From NCBI RefSeq assembly GCF_007830495.1, contig NZ_VLKW01000002.1, positions 518,270 through 582,269 on the forward strand: DNA of 64,000 nucleotides. The letters are read 5' to 3'. The notes under the pieces were generated by a model. The model worked only from the letters and a program-made list of their open reading frames with translations, was not told the DNA's origin and did not search any database. The position numbers and the translations under genes are program-made. Below are positions 19,529-28,179 of this stretch, in pieces (positions within the stretch are counted from its first letter, which is position 1; every line of letters starts with the position of its first letter). The DNA is from Pseudoduganella flava. GTDB taxonomy: Bacteria; Pseudomonadota; Gammaproteobacteria; Burkholderiales; Burkholderiaceae_D.

Positions 19529-20848
19529 TTAGGGCTGGCGCTTTGCCGTCACGGCGGCAAAGAATCGCACCATCTCACGGCTCGCATCCGGCCCGGTCGG
19601 ATCCGTGTAGCTGCCGCTGGCGCTGCCGCCGGCCCACGCGTGGCCGCCGCCATGCAGTTCCCAGTGCTCCGCACGCGGGGTGCCGTCGCCGCCCTGGTAC
19701 ACGGTGCGCGTGTAGCGCCGCCCGCCGGTGGCCTTGCCCCGCACCACTTCGGAGTCGGTGCCGTGCCGATGCAAGCCGTCCTGCAGGATGGCCGCGCCGT
19801 TCTTCGGGTGCACCGTGCCGTCCTTGTCGCCATGGAAGACGATCAGCGGCGGCCCACCGCGCTTGTCCCCGCCTGGCGCGCCTTGCTTCATCGCCTGCAA
19901 CGCCGAGGGCAGGTCGCGGGCCGCGCCGAACGGCAGGCCGGAATGCACGCCCACCGCCTTGAACACATCCGGATACAACGCGCCGACGACGACCGCCATC
20001 GCACCGCCGGCGGACAGGCCGGCAATGCTGACCTGGGCGGGATCGACTGCATACTCGGCCATCACCTGCCGGGCGATACCGGCGATGATCGCCGGTTCGC
20101 CGCGGCCGTGCTGCTGGTCGGCGGCGCTGAACCAGTTCCAGCAGCGCGAGCTGTTCGCCTGCTGCGACTGCGCGGGCCACGCGACCAGGCATCCCGTTTC
20201 CTCGGCAACCTGGTTCATCCGCGTGCCGGCCGCGAAATCGTCCGGGTCCTGCGTGCAGCCGTGCAGCATCACGATCAGCGGCATCGGCTGGCCCCGATAG
20301 GTGCTTGGGATGTACAGCTTGTAGCCGCGCGTGCCGGCCGTGCACGTGTAGCTGGCGCTGAGGAACTGCGCGCCCTCCGGCAACGGCGGCGGAGGAGGGC
20401 GCTTGCGCACGCCCGGCAAGTCGCCCGTCGCCAGGCTTTCGGGGAGGTTGATGCCTGCCTTTTTCAGCCACTCGGACATGTCGGGCTGCGCGCCCGCCAG
20501 GTCGCCTGTCGCGAGGCCTTCGGGTAGCTTGATGCCGGCCTTCTTCAGCCATCCCCCGATGTCGGGTTGCGCGCTCGGGCCGGTGTCGGGCGCCGCTTGC
20601 GCTTGTGGGCGTGCGGATGCTGCGCGTTTGCGCGCCTGCGCATAGGTGGGCGGCGCATTCAAGTCCTTCAGCGTCGCGTGCGCAGTCCCAGCATCGGTGC
20701 CGTCGAGTGCGTCGTCGGGCGTAGTGGCTGGCGCGGCGCCACCTGCCAAGGCCTGCTGGATCGCAGCCGTGGCGGCCAGCGGGCCGCCCTTCATCAGCTG
20801 CTCGGTTGCGGCCCGCAAGCGGGCCATCATTTCGGGATCGGGTTTCAT
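19529..20848 (-). CDS. PHB depolymerase family esterase
   Basis: An alpha/beta hydrolase of 439 residues in the extracellular-PHB-depolymerase/LpqC group. It has IVMLHGCTQDPDDFAAGT (oxyanion region), nucleophile motif GLSAGG and a C-terminal GGGHAWAGG with the His. An N-terminal region resembles those of similar Burkholderiales esterases (AATAAIQQAL). No signal peptide is visible, so it may act inside the cell or leave by another route. Residues about 94-120 and 121-147 are a near-perfect tandem duplication (WLKKAGIKLPEGLATGDL and WLKKAGINLPESLATGDL). The start has GGAAGG upstream. A ribbon-helix-helix gene lies 70 bases upstream on the same strand and may regulate it. Likely substrates are polyhydroxyalkanoate or other polyesters. 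Confidence 0.82.
   Translation of the reverse strand: MKPDPEMMARLRAATEQLMKGGPLAATAAIQQALAGGAAPATTPDDALDGTDAGTAHATLKDLNAPPTYAQARKRAASARPQAQAAPDTGPSAQPDIGGWLKKAGIKLPEGLATGDLAGAQPDMSEWLKKAGINLPESLATGDLPGVRKRPPPPPLPEGAQFLSASYTCTAGTRGYKLYIPSTYRGQPMPLIVMLHGCTQDPDDFAAGTRMNQVAEETGCLVAWPAQSQQANSSRCWNWFSAADQQHGRGEPAIIAGIARQVMAEYAVDPAQVSIAGLSAGGAMAVVVGALYPDVFKAVGVHSGLPFGAARDLPSALQAMKQGAPGGDKRGGPPLIVFHGDKDGTVHPKNGAAILQDGLHRHGTDSEVVRGKATGGRRYTRTVYQGGDGTPRAEHWELHGGGHAWAGGSASGSYTDPTGPDASREMVRFFAAVTAKRQP
20408..20569 (-). repeat. Tandem duplication of about 27 codons inside the esterase gene
   Basis: Two adjacent copies encode QPDxxxWLKKAGIxLPExLA with few substitutions, placed between the N-terminal region and the hydrolase domain. 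Similar motifs (WLKKAGIxLPE) could be a binding linker. Confidence 0.7.
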
Positions 20849-20918
20849 GACGTGCCTTCCATAGATATGCCGCGTCGTAGCAGCGGGTCCGGCAGCCGTG
20901 GCCACCGATGATGGGTTG

Positions 20919-21326
20919 TCAGGTGATGCGCCCGGCCAGGGCCGCCTTCACGGCTGGGCTCGCATGCAGCGCGCCCAGCACGGCGATCGAGCCGATCGTC
21001 GCGGCCGCCAGCTCCGGCGTGACGTCCGGCGCGATCGATGCGAGGCCGAGCACGCGGATGTTCAGCATCGCGCCTTCCGCCTGCAGCGCTTCCAGCTCGG
21101 CCCGCGAAATATGTTGCAGACCCAGGACCAGCCGGTTCCGTTCGACGGTCTGGCGAATGATGTCCGCATGCTGGTTCAGCTGGTTGCGGATCGCCGTGCG
21201 GATCAGGTCCGAGCGGTTCGCATAAAAGCCTTGCTGCACGAGAAGGTCGATCTGGCCCAGGTCGACGGGGAACAGGTTGATCGTGATTTTTTCGGAGTCG
21301 GTCGGGCGGGGTTTGATGTCGGGCAT
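20919..21326 (-). CDS. Ribbon-helix-helix (CopG family) transcriptional regulator
   Basis: 135 residues. About 12-55 form a ribbon-helix-helix fold: strand EKITINLFPVDLGQ, then two helices with the FYANRSDLIRTAIRNQL pattern typical of CopG/Arc-like DNA-binding proteins. The remaining 80 residues are helical with no family I recognise. The start at MPDIKPR is preceded by AAAGAA; longer starts lack a site. It lies just upstream of the esterase on the same strand. I recall this regulator-esterase pairing in other Burkholderiales, suggesting control of polyester metabolism. The ATCCACTTGGAT palindrome at 21337-21348, just upstream of the start, is a candidate operator (my inference). Confidence 0.75.
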   Translation of the reverse strand: MPDIKPRPTDSEKITINLFPVDLGQIDLLVQQGFYANRSDLIRTAIRNQLNQHADIIRQTVERNRLVLGLQHISRAELEALQAEGAMLNIRVLGLASIAPDVTPELAAATIGSIAVLGALHASPAVKAALAGRIT

Positions 21327-21781
21327 AAGTTCTTTCACCATCCAAGTGGATGGTATATGGAGGGGTTTCAGGATACCACAAGGCCCCGCCCAGCGATTGT
21401 TTTTGGGCTGTCGTTGCTGGGACGGCGCTGCGCAATAAGTAGTTTCCCTCATCGGCCCGCGCTCGCGGGGCAGTTTGTAACTTGTTACAGGTGTTGCTTT
21501 ACGTGGTCTTACAAGTGTTTCCGGGAAAGTCGTCGCTGCACAGCCGGAATCCTCCTTCCAATATCAATCCGCCAACTTCAACTGCCGCGAGATCGCCGCA
21601 GTTGTTACAGATGTAAAGCTAAGTAGTGTGGTTTTGACAGCAAATACGCAAAGTTGCCGCGTTGACACTTGCATTGTGCAAGTGCTCTGATGACAAGTCT
21701 GCTGGCGCGCAAACACCGCGTTGGCGGAGGTTGGAAAGAGCACCCACAAGGGACATAACGAGCACTTTTTTGGAGAAGTCC
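21327..21781. other. Divergent intergenic region upstream of receptor gene 2
   Basis: About 455 bases without a supported gene between the divergent ribbon-helix-helix and receptor genes. It holds the short ATCCACTTGGAT palindrome near 21337-21348, several TTACA-rich stretches (21476-21515, 21602-21616), and the conserved block at 21662-21701. Confidence 0.5.
21662..21701 (+). promoter_or_regulatory. Conserved upstream block of receptor gene 2 with inverted repeat
   Basis: TTGACACTTGCATTGTGCAA followed by GTGCTCTGATGACAAG aligns with 15620-15660 upstream of receptor gene 1. It contains a perfect inverted repeat CTTGCA-TTG-TGCAAG at 21668-21682 directly after the -35-like TTGACA, a good place for a repressor. 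In gene 1 only the right half (GCAAG) is kept. Confidence 0.5.
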
Positions 21782-24667
21782 ATGCATCAACGTACCAAGA
21801 CTGCCGCGGCGGTCGCGCTGGCGCTGCACAGCTACGCCGCGCTGGCGCAGCAGGCCGCGTCCGATACCCCGGCCCGTGTCGAAATCACCGGCTCGCGCAT
21901 TCGCCAGGTCGACCTGGAAACCGCACAGCCTGTGCTGAAGGTGACGGCCGAGCAGATCCAGAGCACCGGCCTCGTCACCGTCGGCGACATCCTGAACCAG
22001 CTGACGGCCGCCGCGCCGCCCGCGTTCAGCAAGGGCGCCACCCTGACGTCGAACCGCGAAATGGGCGGCCAGTTCATCGACATGCGCAATCTCGGTTCGG
22101 AACGGCTGCTGGTGCTGGTGGACGGCAAGCGCTGGACGCAGACGGTCGACGGCTACACGGACCTCTCCACGGTACCGAGCTCGATGATCGAGCGGATCGA
22201 AGTGCTGAAGGACGGCGCGTCGGCGATCTACGGCTCCGACGCGATCGCCGGCGTCGTCAACATCATCCTGAAGAAGCGCCTGGACGGCGGCCAGCTGTCC
22301 ATCTACAAGGGCCAGAACAAGTCCGGCGACGGCGACAACGAGGACTTCTCGCTGTCGTATGGCGTCAATGGCGACAAGGGCTCGCTGATGTTCGGCCTGA
22401 CCCACAGCAGCCAGGGCACCGTGTGGGCAAAGGACCGCGCGATCACGTCCACCACGTACGGCCCGGATCACGCGACCGACGGCCTCGGCGTCGGCGAATT
22501 CGGCCGCATCACGGCCGTGGGGCCGACCGGCGCGTCCGTCACGTCGGCCGCGGCGGGTGGCTTCAACAAGTACCTGAACCACACGGGCACCTGGGCGAAC
22601 CCCGGCACCGGCAGCGCGTCGAACAATATCGCGAACTACCACGACTACGTGTCGACGAACGGCGACGACAAGTACAACTCGACCTCGCAGATGATGTTCC
22701 AGGCACCGGTGCGCCTGACGTCGATCTTCACCAAGGGCACGTTGGAACTGCCGAACGACATGCACTTCTCGACGACGGCGATGTTCGCCGAGCGCACGTC
22801 GAGCACGCAGAACGCCGGCTACCCGCTGAACAGCCTGACGAAGTCGAATTACCCCGTCTACGTGGATGCGGACAGCTACTACAACCCGTACGGCAACCAG
22901 GCGCTGGGCGCCGGGAACGGCCAGGACCTGTTCTTCTACCGCCGCCTCGTCGAGGTACCGCGCGTGACGGAGAACCGCAACCAGACCTTGCACGTCGACG
23001 CCACGCTCTCGGGCGCCTTCAACGCGCTGGGCCATGAATGGAACTGGGACGTGGGTTACAACCACAGCCAGGTGCGCGGCACGACGCACAGCACCGGCAA
23101 CATCAACCTGATCAACCTGAAGAACGCACTCGGGCCATCGTTCATGAACGCCAGCGGCGTCGTGCAGTGCGGTACGGCGGCCAGCCCAATCCCGCTGTCG
23201 CAATGCGTGCCGTTCGATATCCTGGGCGGTCCGGGCGCCTCGACGCAGGCGGGCCTCGACTACATCATGTCGGTGGGGCAGGGCACGTACGGCAGCACCG
23301 TCAACAGCGCCACGGCCAACGTGACGGGCGAGCTGTTCACGCTGCCGGCGGGCGCGGTCGGCATCGCCGCGGGCCTGGAGCACCGCTCCGTCAGCGGCTA
23401 CGACGAGCCGGGCCAGTTCGAACAATCTGGCTACTCGACCGACCTGGCCGCGTATTCGACGATCGGCAAGTACACGGTGAAGGAAGCGTACATCGAGGCG
23501 AACGTGCCCCTGGTGAAGGACGTCTTCCTCGTCAAGTCGCTGTCGCTGGACCTGGCATCGCGCTACTCCGACTACAGCAACTTCGGCAGCACGACGAACA
23601 GCAAGGTGTCGTTCATGTGGAAGCCGGTCGACGACCTGCTGGCCCGCGGCACGTGGGCGCAGGGCTTCCGCGCGCCGGCGCTGGGCGACACGTTCGGCGG
23701 CGGCTCGCAATCGTACGACACGTACCTGGACATCTGCGACAGCCGCTATGGCCAGGCCGCGACGAACCCCGCCGTCGCCTCCAGCTGCGCCGCGGCCGGC
23801 GTGCCGGCCACGTTCCGCCAGGTGAACGCCACCGGCGCCTACATCACGAGCACGGGCGGCTCGCAAACGCCGTACGCGTTCGACACCGGCGTCGGCAACG
23901 GCAACCTGCGCCCGGAAACGGCAACGACGAAGACGCTGGGCCTCGTGTGGAGCCCGTCGTTCGTGAAGGGCCTGACCACGTCGCTGGACTGGTTCAAGAT
24001 CCACGTGGACGACCGCATCACGTCCGTGTCCGTCAAGTACACGCTGGAGCAGTGCTACCTGTACGGCGTGCAGGCGTTCTGCGACAACATCAAGCGCGAC
24101 TCGACCGGCCAGATCACGAGCCTCTCGCGCGGCAACATGAACCTGGGCGCGCTCGAGACGGAAGGGCTGGACCTGGGCCTGCAATACCGCTTCCCACGTT
24201 CGCAATACGGCCAGTTCAACCTGCGTTCGGATACCACGTGGGTGAAGTCGTACAAGATCAAGAGCACGGCCGATTCCGACTGGGTCAGCTACGTGGGCGA
24301 GTACGGCTACAACCGCCTGAAGTCGAACCTGTCGCTGGACTGGACGCGGGGTAACTGGAACGCCACGTACACGATGCGCTACCAGAGCGCGGTGAAGGAC
24401 GAGTGCTGGGATACGGACGTCGAGTGCTCGAACCCGGAAGGCGAGGCGAGCTTCGGCACCGGCTACAACCGCCTCGGTTCGCTGACCTACAGCGACCTGT
24501 CGGTGGGCTACGCAACGGCGTGGAAGGGCAAGATCATCGTCGGCATCAACAACCTGTTCGACAAGGCGCCGCGCATCACGTACTCGGGCCAGTCGTCGGG
24601 TACGTCGGTCGATCCGAACCTGCCGTTGGAGCGGTTCTTCTACGTGCGCTATAACCAGGCTTTCTAA
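21782..24667 (+). CDS. TonB-dependent receptor, copy 2
   Basis: An outer-membrane receptor of 961 residues, paralogous to the gene at 15747 over its whole length. Both start MHQRTK with a signal peptide (here VALALHSYAALAQQ), share VEITGSRIRQVDLETAQPV, the plug motifs MRNLGSERLLVLVDGKRW and IERIEVLKDGASAIYGSDA, and the end FFYVRYNQAF. The ribosome site TTGGAGAAG is the same. Differences cluster in exposed-loop-like regions (near residues 250-280 and around ATGAYITSTGG), as expected for changed ligand preference. The ligand is unknown. A weak hairpin at 24697-24716 follows. Confidence 0.9.
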   Translation: MHQRTKTAAAVALALHSYAALAQQAASDTPARVEITGSRIRQVDLETAQPVLKVTAEQIQSTGLVTVGDILNQLTAAAPPAFSKGATLTSNREMGGQFIDMRNLGSERLLVLVDGKRWTQTVDGYTDLSTVPSSMIERIEVLKDGASAIYGSDAIAGVVNIILKKRLDGGQLSIYKGQNKSGDGDNEDFSLSYGVNGDKGSLMFGLTHSSQGTVWAKDRAITSTTYGPDHATDGLGVGEFGRITAVGPTGASVTSAAAGGFNKYLNHTGTWANPGTGSASNNIANYHDYVSTNGDDKYNSTSQMMFQAPVRLTSIFTKGTLELPNDMHFSTTAMFAERTSSTQNAGYPLNSLTKSNYPVYVDADSYYNPYGNQALGAGNGQDLFFYRRLVEVPRVTENRNQTLHVDATLSGAFNALGHEWNWDVGYNHSQVRGTTHSTGNINLINLKNALGPSFMNASGVVQCGTAASPIPLSQCVPFDILGGPGASTQAGLDYIMSVGQGTYGSTVNSATANVTGELFTLPAGAVGIAAGLEHRSVSGYDEPGQFEQSGYSTDLAAYSTIGKYTVKEAYIEANVPLVKDVFLVKSLSLDLASRYSDYSNFGSTTNSKVSFMWKPVDDLLARGTWAQGFRAPALGDTFGGGSQSYDTYLDICDSRYGQAATNPAVASSCAAAGVPATFRQVNATGAYITSTGGSQTPYAFDTGVGNGNLRPETATTKTLGLVWSPSFVKGLTTSLDWFKIHVDDRITSVSVKYTLEQCYLYGVQAFCDNIKRDSTGQITSLSRGNMNLGALETEGLDLGLQYRFPRSQYGQFNLRSDTTWVKSYKIKSTADSDWVSYVGEYGYNRLKSNLSLDWTRGNWNATYTMRYQSAVKDECWDTDVECSNPEGEASFGTGYNRLGSLTYSDLSVGYATAWKGKIIVGINNLFDKAPRITYSGQSSGTSVDPNLPLERFFYVRYNQAF

Positions 24668-24696
24668 TGCGCCAGGCCTTTTAATGCGCCAGGCGT

Positions 24697-24716
24697 TCCG
24701 GCGCTGACGCGCCGGA
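24697..24716. other. 8-bp hairpin after receptor gene 2
   Basis: TCCGGCGC-TGAC-GCGCCGGA lies in the 70 bases between the receptor stop and the convergent gene. There is no T run, so termination by it is uncertain. ATGCGCCAGGC occurs twice just before it. Confidence 0.4.
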
Positions 24717-24737
24717 CGTTCCGATGCGCCGGCCGTA

Positions 24738-25304
24738 CTAAGGCGCTTCGAACGGCATGAGGGCCCTCTGGACCTTATCGGGTTCAGCCTTGCCCGCCGG
24801 CCGCGGTTGCGGTTGGCGGGCTTTTTTGCCGGTTGCGTCAGCTTTGACCCTTACCGTGTCGAACAGCACGCCCTTCCACAAGATGACCAGATGATCGCTG
24901 TCGCGCACATAGGCGATCGTGCAGGTGAGGTCGATCACGGTCACGGGATTGGGAAGCCGGAGATTCTCCGCGCTTGCATGCACCTGATCGCGCAGATGCA
25001 ATTCGGGTTCGACCCACTCGGCCGAGAGATCGGGATCCTCGCAAACGCGCGTGCCCAACTTGAAACTCGCTTCGCTGATTGAGGCGATTTTCCCGACCAG
25101 CTTGCGTGCTCCCCGTTCGTCGAGCGATGCGATCTCGGCATAGTCGAGCACCGAGGTCAGTTTCCATTTGCCGATGACGCTGAGATCGCGCGGATCATCG
25201 CTCGCGTCCGCGAGGGCAGGCTGCGTCATGAGTGCGCAGAAGGCAAGCGCCCCAATGATAATTCGCATGGCCCGGCTCGCGTGATTGTCAACAGAGCAGT
25301 TCAT
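24738..25304 (-). CDS. Secreted protein of unknown function, coupled to a lysozyme gene (immunity candidate)
   Basis: 188 residues with an N-terminal signal peptide (IIIGALAFCALMTQPALA, cleavage before DASDD) and a mature part of about 155 residues. It starts with VIGKWKLTSVL, reminiscent of lipocalin-like folds, has two cysteines that could pair in the periplasm, and ends in a proline/lysine-rich tail. I do not recognise a family. The start overlaps the stop of the upstream lysozyme gene (ATGA), and GAGAGG sits well placed, so the two are translated together; an ATG 12 codons in (25268) would also leave a signal peptide. A secreted partner coupled to an unexported muramidase suggests an immunity protein or inhibitor; this is inference. 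Confidence 0.7.
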   Translation of the reverse strand: MNCSVDNHASRAMRIIIGALAFCALMTQPALADASDDPRDLSVIGKWKLTSVLDYAEIASLDERGARKLVGKIASISEASFKLGTRVCEDPDLSAEWVEPELHLRDQVHASAENLRLPNPVTVIDLTCTIAYVRDSDHLVILWKGVLFDTVRVKADATGKKARQPQPRPAGKAEPDKVQRALMPFEAP

Positions 25305-25840
25305 TTTTCAGCCCTCTCGTTATCGCTGTCCGATTGGAACGGGGCGCTCTCTTCGGCACGACGCTTCACCAGGCCCGGTGCGACCACGTACTTCTTCTTT
25401 CCGCCTTTGTTAATTTGCACACTGGTCATGCCTGAAATCAGCTTCGCGGCACCAGCGAAATCTCCCTTATTGGCCAGGACATATACGTCCCTGGCATTGC
25501 CACACCCTGCATTGAAGGTCAGGCTCACAAGAGCATCGAATTGGTCCTGGGTGAGCGCGGTTCTATCGACTCCCCGTCTGACATTACTTTCGGCTTGCCC
25601 GACGCGTTTGTCGAATTCCTTGTTGACTTCGTTGTCGCTGACCTTTCGGGCGAGTTCCTCCTCGCTGCAAACGCCGCGGTGAGCAAGAATGCCGGCACCC
25701 CAAGTGCAGTTTCCCTTGTCTTTGCCCATGTCGTTGTAGTAGTGCCGGATGACTTTTTCGGTATCGCGCATGCGTGTGCGTGCCGCTGGGCTCATGCGCA
25801 TGCCGGCGTTTGCGGAAGGTGTGGCTGCTTCGGTAACCAT
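25301..25840 (-). CDS. GH24-type lysozyme (muramidase) without signal peptide
   Basis: 179 residues matching phage-type lysozymes of glycoside hydrolase family 24, which cut peptidoglycan glycan chains. By alignment with T4 lysozyme the catalytic residues would be Glu28 (DTEKVIRHYYND), Asp37 nine residues on, and Thr46 in CTWGAGILAH, with three extra residues in the loop. LTQDQFDALVSLTFNAGCGN is the family's C-terminal-lobe motif. There is no signal peptide or signal-arrest helix. The start follows an excellent AAGGAG site; longer starts are rejected. No holin, spanin or phage structural gene is near, and the next gene is a coupled secreted protein. A type VI secretion effector or a domesticated phage endolysin are the options. 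Confidence 0.75.
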   Translation of the reverse strand: MVTEAATPSANAGMRMSPAARTRMRDTEKVIRHYYNDMGKDKGNCTWGAGILAHRGVCSEEELARKVSDNEVNKEFDKRVGQAESNVRRGVDRTALTQDQFDALVSLTFNAGCGNARDVYVLANKGDFAGAAKLISGMTSVQINKGGKKKYVVAPGLVKRRAEESAPFQSDSDNERAEK

Positions 25841-26005
25841 GATCGCTCCTTGGGCTGAACTACGGAGCAGGTTACGCGCTTCAATCTGACGGAAGTTGAC
25901 TGTGCGCAACTTCATTGTAGCGGGCCCACTGGCGGGGACCAACGGAAACCCTGCGGACTTCGCGCATCGGTGCCCGACGGTCACGGACTGCCTCATTCGC
26001 AACAC

Positions 26006-26033
26006 TTGACCCTTTATTTATGAAATATATATT
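26006..26033 (+). promoter_or_regulatory. Sigma-70 promoter of the lipoprotein gene
   Basis: TTGACC at 26006-26011 and TATATT at 26028-26033 are 16 bases apart, about 55 bases before the start codon. The -10 lies in a 14-bp perfect palindrome GAAATATATATTTC, a possible operator. Confidence 0.6.
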
Positions 26034-26087
26034 TCCGTATTGCAACACTCGCGCTACACTTGTTTCTTTTTGTAACCAAGAAGTTTC

Positions 26088-27686
26088 ATGAAACAACTTA
26101 ACCTAGCGCGTTCTGTGCGCCTGATCGCGGCATTTGCATTGACAGCCATGCTCGCCGGCTGTGTCACCAAGACGATCGCCACCGACCCGACCAAGGGCCC
26201 GGTCGCCCCGGGGCAAAGTCCCGTCGTGGTGAGCATCACCAGCAATACGGGCCAGATCCGCGGGTTCGATACGATCCGCCTGACCCGGTTCTCCGAGCCG
26301 GGGAATCCGATCGCGGCCCTGACGATCGACAAGTTCGAGCTGCGCCGCGTCGCACCGGGCATGGCGCGCGATACGGCGCTGTTCGTCGGCAGCCTGCCGG
26401 CCGGCAATTACATGTTCTCGGAACTCGTGGACGTGCGCAGCAACCAGAAGCTGAACGTGACGGGCCACCGCGCCAGCTCGCTGGGCAAGATCACGGTGAC
26501 GGCCGACGCGCCCGTGGACCTGGGCCGGCTGATCGTCACACCGTTGAACAGCAAGGTGCTGTACGGCCGCAGCGCGCTCGTCCAGTCGAACGCCGACCTG
26601 CTGAAACGCTTTTCGCCCGACTACGCCCGGCTGTTCGCGGTGCCGGTGCGCGGCGGCTGGAGCGGTGCGCGTCCGGCCGACGATCATGTCGAGGAGTATG
26701 CGCTGGCGCGCCCGGTGGGGGCCGACTGCATGACCGAGATGGATGACGGCCGCGTCGTCGCCGCGAGCCGCCTCGGCGCCGTGCTGGTACGCGACAAGCA
26801 TGCGCAGTGGAGCACGTTGCGCGGCCCGGGCATCGAATCGCTGTTGTGCGTGCTGCCGGTCACCTTGCCGGACGCGGACCTGCTCGCTGTCGGCGAGTTC
26901 GGCGCATTGCTGAAGCACGTGCCGGGGACGACGGCGCTGACTCCGGTCGACACCGGCAACCTCCCGCCCGGCAACCTGCTGCGCATCGCCGGTAATGCCG
27001 GCGCTGGCTGGTACGTGGCGCACCAGGATCGCGACCAAATCACCTTCTTCCACGCCACGCGGCTGGAAGGCGGCGACTGGAAACCCATCGGCCGCGAAAG
27101 CGTCAAGGCGGCATTCTGGGGCGGCGAGCGGCAAATGTTCATCTGGACGACGCGGACGGGCTTCGCCTACAGCCTGTACAAGGGGCCGATGCAACGCTAC
27201 GACTTCGCCAGCGGTACGTGGAGCAAGCACCCGTTGCCGGACGGCCGCCGCCTGGTGGACTTGCAAGTCAGCCCGAACGGCCTGCTCAGCGTCGAGACGA
27301 TCAAGGGCCGCATGAACATGTTCGGGAATGCCTACGTGTCGAACGACGATGGTCGCACGTGGACGGAAGCGGGCAGCAATCTCAAGGTGATCAGGTCGCC
27401 CGTGCTGCAGCTGCCGGACGGTACGATGCTGATGTACGCTTCCGTCGACACGTTCGGCAAGGTCGAGCTGCAGGCCAGCCGCGACGGCGGCAAGACGTGG
27501 ACGCCGCGTCCGCCGCATGAGTACGCACGCATGATGGCGGCGCTGAAGTCGGGCACCGTGCTGCTGTACGACCAGGGCGACAGCGGCGTACTCACGATTC
27601 GGTCGTCGCAGGATGGCGGAGCGACGTGGACGCAGGAATACACCACCTTCGACAGCAACATCCTCGAGCTGCGCATGCCGAGGTAG
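26088..27686 (+). CDS. Lipoprotein with BNR/Asp-box repeats
   Basis: 532 residues. The signal peptide ends in lipobox LAGC with the lipidated Cys25. A first domain of about 150 residues is beta-rich. The C-terminal half contains at least three Asp-box (BNR) motifs: SNDDGRTWTEAG, SRDGGKTWTPRP and SQDGGATWTQEY. These fold as a beta-propeller, as in sialidases and YCF48-like proteins. I see no sialidase FRIP motif, so sugar cleavage is not claimed; a structural or binding role at the outer membrane is more likely. It has its own promoter (26006) and AAGAAG ribosome site. It is followed by a 9-bp stem hairpin near 27691-27721 without a T run. Confidence 0.78.
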   Translation: MKQLNLARSVRLIAAFALTAMLAGCVTKTIATDPTKGPVAPGQSPVVVSITSNTGQIRGFDTIRLTRFSEPGNPIAALTIDKFELRRVAPGMARDTALFVGSLPAGNYMFSELVDVRSNQKLNVTGHRASSLGKITVTADAPVDLGRLIVTPLNSKVLYGRSALVQSNADLLKRFSPDYARLFAVPVRGGWSGARPADDHVEEYALARPVGADCMTEMDDGRVVAASRLGAVLVRDKHAQWSTLRGPGIESLLCVLPVTLPDADLLAVGEFGALLKHVPGTTALTPVDTGNLPPGNLLRIAGNAGAGWYVAHQDRDQITFFHATRLEGGDWKPIGRESVKAAFWGGERQMFIWTTRTGFAYSLYKGPMQRYDFASGTWSKHPLPDGRRLVDLQVSPNGLLSVETIKGRMNMFGNAYVSNDDGRTWTEAGSNLKVIRSPVLQLPDGTMLMYASVDTFGKVELQASRDGGKTWTPRPPHEYARMMAALKSGTVLLYDQGDSGVLTIRSSQDGGATWTQEYTTFDSNILELRMPR

Positions 27687-27725
27687 CAAAGACCGCGGCC
27701 GCGCATCCGTGGTGCGGCCGCGACG

Positions 27726-28052
27726 TCAGCGCAGCTCCGGCGCATCCTTCGGCACGCCGTCCGTCGCCGTAAGATAACCCTCGTCGGCTGCCAGCCGGGC
27801 ATCCTCGGGCAGGCTTTCATGGGCCCGGGAGCGGGCCAGCAGCACCTGCACGACATCGATCTTGTGGCGGATCGCCTCCGCCAACGCAGCGGCCGTCAGC
27901 GTTTCGGGCAGCATCAGCTCGCACGCTTCGGCTGCCCGCACGGCCGGGTGGTCGGCGGGGAGGGCGCTTGTCGCGCGGCCTTCGTCGCGCTCCAGCAGAC
28001 GCAGTGCCTGGTGCAGGCCGCGCTCCAGTTCTTCCAGTCGGCTCGATTCCAT
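27726..28052 (-). CDS. Small soluble protein of unknown function
   Basis: 108 residues, mainly helical and acidic (ESSRLEELERGLHQALRLLE), with no signal or membrane segment. A strong AGAGAGGA ribosome site stands before the ATG, and codon use matches the neighbours, which supports a real gene. It is divergent from the siderophore receptor gene, whose Fur-box promoter lies 130 bases away. I do not recognise a family. Confidence 0.6.
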   Translation of the reverse strand: MESSRLEELERGLHQALRLLERDEGRATSALPADHPAVRAAEACELMLPETLTAAALAEAIRHKIDVVQVLLARSRAHESLPEDARLAADEGYLTATDGVPKDAPELR

Positions 28053-28179
28053 GATGGTCCTCTCTCTAGCTCTCGGCAGTAGTCACCCGCGCAGCATACG
28101 CCGCGCCCACGTGCGATGCCGCCCGATTCCCGCGCATGATCCGCATCATCGAAATCCCCGATCCTTCCTGATGAGTTCC

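Noticed and set aside
25301-25840. Remnant prophage endolysin
   Set aside because: No holin, spanin, tail or integrase gene nearby, and the coupled neighbour is a secreted protein. Kept as an alternative, not the main call.
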